DNA of 5,219 bases from Leptospiraceae bacterium (GTDB taxonomy: Bacteria > Spirochaetota > Leptospiria > Turneriellales > Turneriellaceae), in NCBI GenBank assembly GCA_016788945.1, contig JAEUSA010000190.1, forward strand, positions 1 through 5,219, read 5' to 3'. Each line of letters starts with the position of its first letter. Position 1 is the first letter of the stretch. Positions 1 to 4,396 of this stretch are shown here, one piece after another. The notes under the pieces were generated by a model. It saw nothing but the letters and a program-made list of their open reading frames with translations. It did not search any database and was not told the DNA's origin. A program made the translations under genes and the position numbers.

Positions 1-329
1 ACCGCGCTCATCGCAATTTGCGCGAGAGGATCAAGGCCCTGCGTACCTTTTTTTTCAAGACCCAGCCGCGCCGCGGTTACAGGCAGCTCCAGCGCGGGCG
101 CCGGCATAAGGGGCAAAACATGAATGGAGCCGCCGGCTTCACCTGCGGTCTTGCGGTAGGCATTTTCTACTGGCGGTTGTGCCGAAACACGATCTTGCGC
201 GGCGACAAGTACACCCTTGCCTTTAAGGGAAATATTCGTTCGTGCATCGGGGTAACGCTCTACGGTTTTACATGCACCGAAAGAAATCAATAATGCCGCA
301 AAGCAGGATGTAAAAAAGAAACGCATCAT
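1..329 (-). CDS. Predicted lipoprotein precursor, unknown function, 3' part beyond window edge
   Basis: An open frame reads without a stop from ATG at 329 to the left edge, giving 109 complete codons. The N-terminus is a lipoprotein signal peptide: M-M-R, a hydrophobic stretch rich in Phe, Ala and Leu (residues 4-17), then the lipobox-like S-F-G-A-C with Cys20 as the likely lipidated residue. Phe at -3 fits the relaxed spirochaetal lipobox better than the enterobacterial one. The mature part begins K-T-V-E-R and then has a Pro/Ala-rich stretch around residues 73-85 with no domain I recognise. An in-frame TAA directly precedes the ATG, so the start is 329 or the adjacent ATG at 326. No good Shine-Dalgarno is visible. 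It lies downstream of the Hsp20 operon terminator and is probably transcribed separately. The plus-strand frame here (18-293) lacks any such signature. The lipoprotein call is fairly sure; the function is unknown. Confidence 0.72.
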   Translation of the reverse strand, partial: MMRFFFTSCFAALLISFGACKTVERYPDARTNISLKGKGVLVAAQDRVSAQPPVENAYRKTAGEAGGSIHVLPLMPAPALELPVTAARLGLEKKGTQGLDPLAQIAMSA

Positions 330-333
330 TTAC

Positions 334-347
334 GCTTTCGCGAAAGC
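334..347. repeat. 14-bp perfect palindrome just upstream of the lipoprotein start
   Basis: GCTTTCGCGAAAGC is a perfect inverted repeat whose edge lies 4 bp upstream of the lipoprotein ATG. In RNA it could form a 5-bp stem with a CGCG loop, overlapping the place where a ribosome-binding site should be. It could be an operator, a translation-blocking hairpin or chance. I know of no regulator assigned to this exact sequence. Confidence 0.45.
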
Positions 348-377
348 TGCATCGGTGTAAACGAAATTGAGGGAAAA

Positions 378-409
378 GGAATAAAGCCCCTCACCGGTGG
401 TGAGGGGCT
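378..409 (-). terminator. Rho-independent terminator of the Hsp20 operon
   Basis: On the minus strand an 11-bp perfect stem (AGCCCCTCACC pairing with GGTGAGGGGCT, 385-409) closes a 3-nt loop and is followed by a T-rich run (TTTATTCCTTTT). It begins 8 bp after the stop codon of the second Hsp20 gene. The T-run lies only on the minus-strand exit side, so it should terminate the heat-shock operon and not plus-strand transcripts. Confidence 0.85.
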
Positions 410-417
410 CGACTTGG

Positions 418-801
418 TTATTTTACATTAACCGGAATGGTCTTTTTCGCGCTTGCTTTGCGCGGCAGGGTTACCTGCAGCACGCCGTTGGCGATCTCTG
501 CAGAAATCTTTTCTGCATCGACATCGTCGCTGACGCGGAACGAGCGCTCATAGTTGGCGAAACGGAACTCGCGGCGTATGAGATCAGCACCTTGGCCCTC
601 TGTGGCTGATTGGGCCCTGAGGGTCACAACACCGTCTTCAAAGGTAACGCTCACGCTGTCTTTGTTTGCGCCCGGTACATCGGCGAAGATCGTGTAGCCG
701 GCTTCGCCTTCGGTGATATCGACAGCCGGGACATAGGTCACATCAGCAGCGGTTTTATCCACCTGAGCAGTTTCTTCTTTTTTCTTTGCTAATCCGAACA
801 T
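418..801 (-). CDS. Hsp20/alpha-crystallin family small heat-shock protein (second gene of pair)
   Basis: This 127-residue protein is a small ATP-independent holdase chaperone that binds unfolding proteins in the cytoplasm. The alpha-crystallin domain spans about residues 24-115. It starts at V-P-A-V-D-I, includes the A-D-V-P-G strand and ends in the family signature A-N-G-V-L-Q-V-T-L-P (104-113). The C-terminal tail carries an I-P-V tripeptide (122-124), the I-x-I/V motif that docks onto a neighbouring dimer in sHSP oligomers. The N-terminal arm is short and Lys/Glu-rich (K-K-K-E-E), so large oligomers may depend on the partner protein. The start at 801 is set by GGGAGGG four bases upstream. 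It lies 11 bp after the first Hsp20 gene and before a terminator, so it is the last gene of the CIRCE-controlled operon. Leptospira species carry a similar adjacent pair (Hsp15/Hsp20), which fits this arrangement. Confidence 0.93.
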   Translation of the reverse strand: MFGLAKKKEETAQVDKTAADVTYVPAVDITEGEAGYTIFADVPGANKDSVSVTFEDGVVTLRAQSATEGQGADLIRREFRFANYERSFRVSDDVDAEKISAEIANGVLQVTLPRKASAKKTIPVNVK

Positions 802-805
802 ATTA

Positions 806-812
806 CCCTCCC
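806..812 (-). promoter_or_regulatory. Strong Shine-Dalgarno of the second Hsp20 gene
   Basis: GGGAGGG lies four bases before the ATG at 801 and directly abuts the stop codon (813-815) of the first Hsp20 gene. A ribosome terminating there would sit over this site, so translational coupling of the two chaperones is likely. Confidence 0.75.
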
Positions 813-1226
813 TTACTTTGTGACGATTTCGATCTTGCGAGGCTTTGCTTCTTCAGCCTTCGGCAGCGTGACAGTCAGAATGCCATCTTTCACCGTGGCT
901 TCGATTTTGTCTGCCTGCACTTCGTGGCGGAATGTGAAAGCACGCTCGAAACGGCCCGTAGCGCGTTCTTCACGGGCATATTCTGCCTCGACGCGCTTGT
1001 GCTGGCCGCTGATCTTAAGCTGACGGCCTTCAAGCTCGATGGAAATGTCTTCTTTTGTCAGACCCGGTACCCGTGCTCGTACGGTGTATGCGTCGTCATT
1101 TTCAGCGATATTTACTGGCGGGTAGTGGTTACTGACCCCGTCTCTAAACCCCCAGCGGAAGAGACGGTCAAACTCGTTCTGAACCTCCGCGAGGTCGTTC
1201 CATAAAGTATTGGTTCTTACTAACAT
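813..1226 (-). CDS. Hsp20/alpha-crystallin family small heat-shock protein (first gene of pair)
   Basis: This 137-residue small heat-shock protein is the promoter-proximal gene of the operon. The N-terminal arm (1-35) has an amphipathic stretch around F-D-R-L-F-R-W-G-F, the aromatic-rich type that binds clients and drives oligomer assembly. The alpha-crystallin domain follows (about 36-123), with P-P-V-N-I-A-E, A-R-V-P-G (51-55) and the signature K-D-G-I-L-T-V-T-L-P-K (113-123). The tail ends R-K-I-E-I-V-T-K, whose I-E-I (132-134) is the C-terminal I-x-I docking motif. Length and layout are normal for bacterial class A Hsp20. The start at 1226 is supported by AGGAGGG immediately upstream. It clearly differs from its downstream neighbour, mainly in the N-terminal arm, so the two may co-assemble or take different clients. 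Expression is expected to be heat-induced through the CIRCE element. Confidence 0.94.
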   Translation of the reverse strand: MLVRTNTLWNDLAEVQNEFDRLFRWGFRDGVSNHYPPVNIAENDDAYTVRARVPGLTKEDISIELEGRQLKISGQHKRVEAEYAREERATGRFERAFTFRHEVQADKIEATVKDGILTVTLPKAEEAKPRKIEIVTK

Positions 1227-1229
1227 ATT

Positions 1230-1236
1230 CCCTCCT
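1230..1236 (-). promoter_or_regulatory. Strong Shine-Dalgarno of the first Hsp20 gene
   Basis: AGGAGGG ends three bases before the ATG at 1226 and fixes that start. The CCC directly before it (CCC-AGGA-GGG) could form a small 3-bp hairpin that partly hides the site at low temperature, but this is weak. Confidence 0.75.
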
Positions 1237-1250
1237 GGGTTATTAGTTTT

Positions 1251-1267
1251 GCGCCTAATCGTGGCGC
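1251..1267 (-). other. GC-rich hairpin in the 5' leader of the Hsp20 transcript
   Basis: In the Hsp20 leader GCGCC and GGCGC form a 5-bp stem around a 7-nt loop, between the CIRCE element and the Shine-Dalgarno. It does not cover the ribosome-binding site. It may stabilise the mRNA 5' end or form part of a leader fold. No family assignment is possible. Confidence 0.4.
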
Positions 1268-1283
1268 TTTATTTTTGTGAGTG

Positions 1284-1310
1284 ATAGCACTCTATCAATC
1301 ACAGTGCTAA
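1284..1310. promoter_or_regulatory. CIRCE element, HrcA repressor operator of the Hsp20 operon
   Basis: ATAGCACTC-N9-CAGTGCTAA matches the CIRCE consensus TTAGCACTC-N9-GAGTGCTAA at 16 of 18 arm positions, with the exact 9-bp spacer. CIRCE is the operator of the heat-labile repressor HrcA, usually found before groE and dnaK operons and in some bacteria before small heat-shock genes. Here it abuts the -10 box of the minus-strand promoter and covers the expected transcription start (about 1302), so bound HrcA would block initiation. Once transcribed, the repeat can also form a hairpin at the mRNA 5' end. No hrcA gene is in the window. Confidence 0.9.
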
Positions 1311-1337
1311 TATATCAAATATCGGCCCTTTTGGCAA
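1309..1337 (-). promoter_or_regulatory. Sigma-70-type promoter of the Hsp20 operon
   Basis: On the minus strand TTGCCA (-35, 1332-1337) and TATATT (-10, 1309-1314) are separated by exactly 17 bp and lie just upstream of the CIRCE element, whose arm overlaps the -10 by two bases. The spacing and the operator position support a vegetative promoter made heat-inducible by repression, not by an alternative sigma factor. The expected start is near 1302, giving a leader of about 75 nt. Confidence 0.78.
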
Positions 1338-1374
1338 AAAAATTTATTAAGGATTCGCCATCGGCGATATAGCT

Positions 1375-2724
1375 ATGGAATTCCTTAACCGGTGGCGACG
1401 AACGATGCGCGAGACTGGTCTGCCTGACCAGTTTCGCGATTGCCACCCGCTGGGTATCGGGTGTTTATCCCGCGTGTGGCAAAAAATCCGGCAATTCCTG
1501 AATCCCACGCTTGATCATGACATACGCACGATATTAGCCGAAGAGCTATCTACATACATTCGGCGGATGTCTCGCATTCGCGTGATTGCTACGCTTCTTT
1601 TAGCGGCGATGGCACTCTATGCGGGTTTTGCGCTCAGGCAAAAAGACTGGCTCGACGCGTTGCCGGTTTTGGCGCTCTATGCCGCGCTCGCTTTTTCGAT
1701 TGAATTGCTGCTCCGGTTTGGCCGGGGCCTTTGGTTCTGTCGTTTTGCCGCAGTGATCGTCGACATACCGTTGTTGTTTTGGGGTGCGCATGCGAGTATA
1801 CCGGCAAATCCGTTTCCGCAAGTGGCCGCGTGTTTTGCCATCGCTGGTTTTGCCGTGTTCATTTTGCTTTTGCCGGTTGAAGAAAGGCCGCTGACGATTC
1901 TCTTCGCCTCACTCGAAGGTGTCCTGCTGTCGGTTCTGGCGCTCCATAGCGCAGGCGTACAGTTTCCCAAGTGGTTTCCATCGGTCGTCTTTATGTTTCT
2001 GGTGGTAGGATTAAGCGCTCTGCTGGTCAGAAATCGCGCGATACGCATCGCCGAGCAGTATGCGATAGAACGCCGCGCGACCGAACATCTCGGCCGCTTC
2101 TTTTCACCCAACCTTACTGAATTTATTACCAGCCATGGCGGCCTCGCTGAAGTCAGCGGCCGAAAACGCATTACGGTCTTGTTCTCTGATATACGCGGTT
2201 TCACCACGCTGTCAGAAAAGCTCGATGCAGGCGAAGTTGTCGCGCTGTTGAATCGATATTTTGAAGCCATGGTAAAGGTCATCTTTCGGCACGGCGGTAC
2301 GCTCGATAAATTCATCGGCGACGGCATCATGGCGTACTTTGGTGCGCCGCTTGCGCAGGCTGACCAGGCAAGGCGCGCAATCTTATGCGGGCTCGATATG
2401 CTCGCTGCGCTCAGCGAGGTCAATTCGGCGCTTGGTGCAAAACAAAAGCTGGCAATCGGTATTGGCATCCACACCGGCGAAGTGATTTTAGGCGAGGTAG
2501 GCTCTCCCGATCACAAGGATTTCACTGCGATCGGTGATACGGTCAATCTCGCCGCGCGCATCGAATCACTCACCAAAGAGAAAAAAGTTGGTATTCTGGT
2601 TTCAGAGTTTTCGTGGAAAGAGTGTAAGGCTGATTTCAACTTCAAATCGCTGGGGCGGGTTACGGTGCGCGGCAAGAAAAAAGCCGTGAAGGTTTTTACG
2701 GTATCGCGGGGAAAGGCAAAATAA
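1375..2724 (+). CDS. Membrane-bound class III adenylate cyclase with six transmembrane segments
   Basis: This 449-residue enzyme should convert ATP to cAMP and pyrophosphate at the inner membrane. About six hydrophobic segments (roughly 67-88, 92-115, 117-138, 148-168, 172-193, 199-218) are followed by a helical linker (220-245) and one cytoplasmic cyclase homology domain (about 262-445). All key residues are visible: metal-binding Asp272 (F-S-D-I-R-G-F) and Asp316 (I-G-D-G-I-M), adenine-selecting Lys312 and Thr384 (F-T-A-I-G), and transition-state Asn391 and Arg395 (V-N-L-A-A-R). Lys/Thr points to ATP, class IIIb type, and not GTP. The domain should work as a homodimer. The membrane part may sense a signal, but I recognise no named sensor domain. 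The start is uncertain: no Shine-Dalgarno precedes ATG 1375, and ATG 1405, GTG 1474 and ATG 1567 are in frame. It heads a likely three-gene operon, divergent from the Hsp20 genes. Confidence 0.92.
   Translation: MEFLNRWRRTMRETGLPDQFRDCHPLGIGCLSRVWQKIRQFLNPTLDHDIRTILAEELSTYIRRMSRIRVIATLLLAAMALYAGFALRQKDWLDALPVLALYAALAFSIELLLRFGRGLWFCRFAAVIVDIPLLFWGAHASIPANPFPQVAACFAIAGFAVFILLLPVEERPLTILFASLEGVLLSVLALHSAGVQFPKWFPSVVFMFLVVGLSALLVRNRAIRIAEQYAIERRATEHLGRFFSPNLTEFITSHGGLAEVSGRKRITVLFSDIRGFTTLSEKLDAGEVVALLNRYFEAMVKVIFRHGGTLDKFIGDGIMAYFGAPLAQADQARRAILCGLDMLAALSEVNSALGAKQKLAIGIGIHTGEVILGEVGSPDHKDFTAIGDTVNLAARIESLTKEKKVGILVSEFSWKECKADFNFKSLGRVTVRGKKKAVKVFTVSRGKAK
1408..1482 (+). other. Two back-to-back hairpins at the 5' end of the cyclase ORF
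   Basis: The first hairpin (1408-1438) pairs CGCGAGACTGGTC with GACCAGTTTCGCG around a 5-nt loop: 13 pairs with one G-U wobble. After a single base, the second (1440-1482) pairs TTGCCAC with GTGGCAA, then CGC with GCG and GGG with CCC, with one mismatch and one bulged base. A smaller stem (TCGCC/GGCGA, 1355-1367) lies just before the annotated ATG. If the cyclase starts downstream these form an untranslated leader; if it starts at 1375 they are mRNA structures in early codons. No T-run follows, so neither is a standard terminator. Confidence 0.5.
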
Positions 2725-2739
2725 ATACAGATATCAGCC

Positions 2740-3516
2740 ATGCAGAAAAAGAAAACAGTACGCCAAAAAATCCGCATGCTCAGCCCGGCATTGCCGCTGC
2801 CGGGTAAAATACTCTACGTCTTTTTACGCGCTACCCACATGATTGTATCGTTCTTTATCTTACCGGGATGTATATGGTATATTCAGCATCAGCCTTCGGG
2901 TGTTGCCGTCTCGGGCTTGTTTGCTTGGCCGGTCGTTGCCGGTGCCGTCATCTGGGCGATGCTGTATATGATGCTGAGTCAGTTTGCCTTTCCGGGCACG
3001 CTGACCGGCGCACTTCTCGCAACCGGCGGCCTCGTCATGAACGGATTTACCGCCGCAAATCTTGGTGATTTTAATCTGTTCTACGGCGCGTATTCGGTTG
3101 CATGGTGCGCTTTGGCGGCGCAGACACTTTTCTTTTCGGGTATTTCAGTGATCGCGCTTGGGCCCGTGCTGCGGCGGCGCTTTTTTGAAGGTCTGACCGG
3201 CGGGTATGCGGCCATTCCCGTCGTCTGCACCGCCGCGCTCGGCGCGTTTGCCTATGTGCTGCATGCGCCGGTGGTTGCGGAGTTCAAGAGCGAAACCCGA
3301 CTCTGGCTTTCAGGCATTTATGCCACGGCAATTCTCTGGCAGATCGCCAGTGAAATGAGAACGCTCTATACCGGGAGCGCCTTTAAGAACGGTGCCACGA
3401 GCCAAAGCAGCGATGTCTGGAATCTCTACGAATCCTACATACCTTTTGTCGCAATCGGTCTGATTTTATCGTTGTGTGCGGCTCTAATTCTCGCCCTGTG
3501 GGAAACCGGAGCCTGA
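2740..3516 (+). CDS. Polytopic inner-membrane protein of unknown function
   Basis: I do not recognise this 258-residue protein. A basic N-terminus (M-Q-K-K-K-T-V-R-Q-K) is followed by about six or seven hydrophobic segments, roughly at 27-48, 60-80, 86-104, 115-141, 155-178, 187-205 and 233-254. Features that could define a family are His33 in the first segment (R-A-T-H-M), the N-G-F-T-A-A-N-L-G-D-F-N loop (101-112), R-R-R-F-F-E-G (145-151) and S-S-D-V-W-N-L-Y-E-S-Y (223-233) before the last segment. It starts 15 bp after the cyclase stop, in the same frame, and ends 1 bp before the DUF1295 gene, so it is almost surely co-transcribed with both. No clear Shine-Dalgarno precedes ATG 2740; ATG 2776 is an alternative. 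The position suggests an envelope or lipid-related role beside the reductase-like protein, but this is inference. Confidence 0.82.
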   Translation: MQKKKTVRQKIRMLSPALPLPGKILYVFLRATHMIVSFFILPGCIWYIQHQPSGVAVSGLFAWPVVAGAVIWAMLYMMLSQFAFPGTLTGALLATGGLVMNGFTAANLGDFNLFYGAYSVAWCALAAQTLFFSGISVIALGPVLRRRFFEGLTGGYAAIPVVCTAALGAFAYVLHAPVVAEFKSETRLWLSGIYATAILWQIASEMRTLYTGSAFKNGATSQSSDVWNLYESYIPFVAIGLILSLCAALILALWETGA

Positions 3517-3517
3517 A

Positions 3518-4396
3518 ATGGATAAAGACGACAAAATTGCCCTCATCACTATTCCCTTAGCCGTGATGATCGGAGCCGGTCTGGCACACGCGGGTGCACA
3601 ACATGGCTGGGTATTATGGAACTTTCCCGTCATGTACTTGTGTGTGGCGGCCGCGTTCGGTATCCAATGGCTGGCATTTGTTCCTGCGTTTCTGTTGAAG
3701 ACCGAAAAATTCTATGACCTGACCGGCGGAATCACCTACCTAACGATCACGCTGTTCGCAGTTTCTCTGAATCCGCACAGTGATCTGCGCTCAAAGCTCA
3801 TCGCCTCTTTCATTTGTATTTGGGCAATCCGGCTATCGTTTTTTCTGTTCGCGCGCATTCTGCGTGCGGGCGAAGATAGCCGCTTCGCGAATATCCGTGG
3901 TAAATTCTTACGCTTTCTCATGGCATGGACGCTGCAGGGGTTGTGGGTGACTTTCTCGCTTGCAGCGGGGCTCAGCGCAATCACGTCGCGGCCCGTGGCG
4001 ATGGATATGTTAGCGTATGCCGGAGCGGTGATCTGGCTGGTGGGATTTCTCATCGAATCAGTGGCTGACTTTCAGAAGGGGCGTTTTCGCAGTAATTCAG
4101 CAAACAAAGGCAGGTTCATTGCATCAGGGTTGTGGTCTTGGTCACGCCATCCGAATTATTTTGGCGAAATCGTGCTGTGGTTCGGCATTGCCATCATGGC
4201 TTTTCCTGTTCTGCAGGGCTGGCAATATGCCACGTTGGTCTCGCCGTTTTTCGTGATTTTACTGCTCACGCGTGTGAGTGGAATTCCGTTGCTCGAAGAC
4301 GCAGCGGATAAAAAATGGGGCGGTCAGGCGGATTACGAACGTTACAAGGCGGCGACATCGGTGTTGATTCCGTTGCCGCCGCGCCTTAAGGATTGA
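3518..4396 (+). CDS. DUF1295 family membrane protein, steroid 5-alpha-reductase-like
   Basis: This 292-residue protein belongs to the DUF1295 family, related to eukaryotic 3-oxo-5-alpha-steroid 4-dehydrogenases and isoprenylcysteine methyltransferases. The family hallmarks are in order: Y-D-L-T-G-G (66-71), R-A-G-E-D-S-R-F (116-123), E-S-V-A-D-F-Q-K (180-187), the C-terminal S-G-L-W-S-W-S-R-H-P-N-Y-F-G-E (203-217) that in relatives contacts NADPH, and S-G-I-P-L-L-E (254-260) followed by conserved Trp and Tyr residues. Several hydrophobic segments place it in the inner membrane. It probably reduces a double bond in a lipid or isoprenoid, but the substrate is unknown. The start is 1 bp after the previous stop, with a weak GGA upstream, so translation is probably coupled. 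Its last 11 bp overlap the convergent beta-barrel gene. Family assignment is sure, reaction is not. Confidence 0.92.
   Translation: MDKDDKIALITIPLAVMIGAGLAHAGAQHGWVLWNFPVMYLCVAAAFGIQWLAFVPAFLLKTEKFYDLTGGITYLTITLFAVSLNPHSDLRSKLIASFICIWAIRLSFFLFARILRAGEDSRFANIRGKFLRFLMAWTLQGLWVTFSLAAGLSAITSRPVAMDMLAYAGAVIWLVGFLIESVADFQKGRFRSNSANKGRFIASGLWSWSRHPNYFGEIVLWFGIAIMAFPVLQGWQYATLVSPFFVILLLTRVSGIPLLEDAADKKWGGQADYERYKAATSVLIPLPPRLKD

Noticed and set aside
18..293. Plus-strand 91-codon frame
   Set aside because: It lies opposite the open minus frame with a clear lipoprotein signal, is rich in Arg, Cys and Gly, and has no ribosome-binding site or domain.
385..409. Terminator stem as bidirectional
   Set aside because: On the plus strand the stem is followed by CGACTTGG and not by a T-run, and no plus-strand gene ends there.
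397..792. Two short plus-strand frames opposite the second Hsp20 gene
   Set aside because: Both are antisense to a well-supported gene and one begins inside the terminator stem.
786..1205. Plus-strand 139-codon frame
   Set aside because: It is antisense to the first Hsp20 gene, whose family motifs and Shine-Dalgarno are clear. The antisense product has no recognisable domain.
1331..1359. Plus-strand promoter starting with TTGGCA
   Set aside because: No acceptable -10 box lies 16-18 bp downstream (ATTCGC, TTCGCC and TCGCCA).
1414..1432. FadR/GntR-type operator
   Set aside because: The TGGT and ACCA cores are seven bases apart, not three as in the known GntR/FadR-type sites, so I do not name a regulator family.
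1476..1486. A-run after the second cyclase hairpin as part of a terminator
   Set aside because: For the plus strand the run is A and not T. For the minus strand the T-run precedes the stem, which is the wrong side.
1677..2474. Minus-strand 265-codon frame
   Set aside because: It is the mirror of the cyclase gene. Composition (Ser, Arg, Pro, Lys-rich) is typical of an antisense shadow, while the cyclase carries all catalytic residues.
3736..4053. Minus-strand 105-codon frame
   Set aside because: Antisense to the DUF1295 gene, with no ribosome-binding site or motif.
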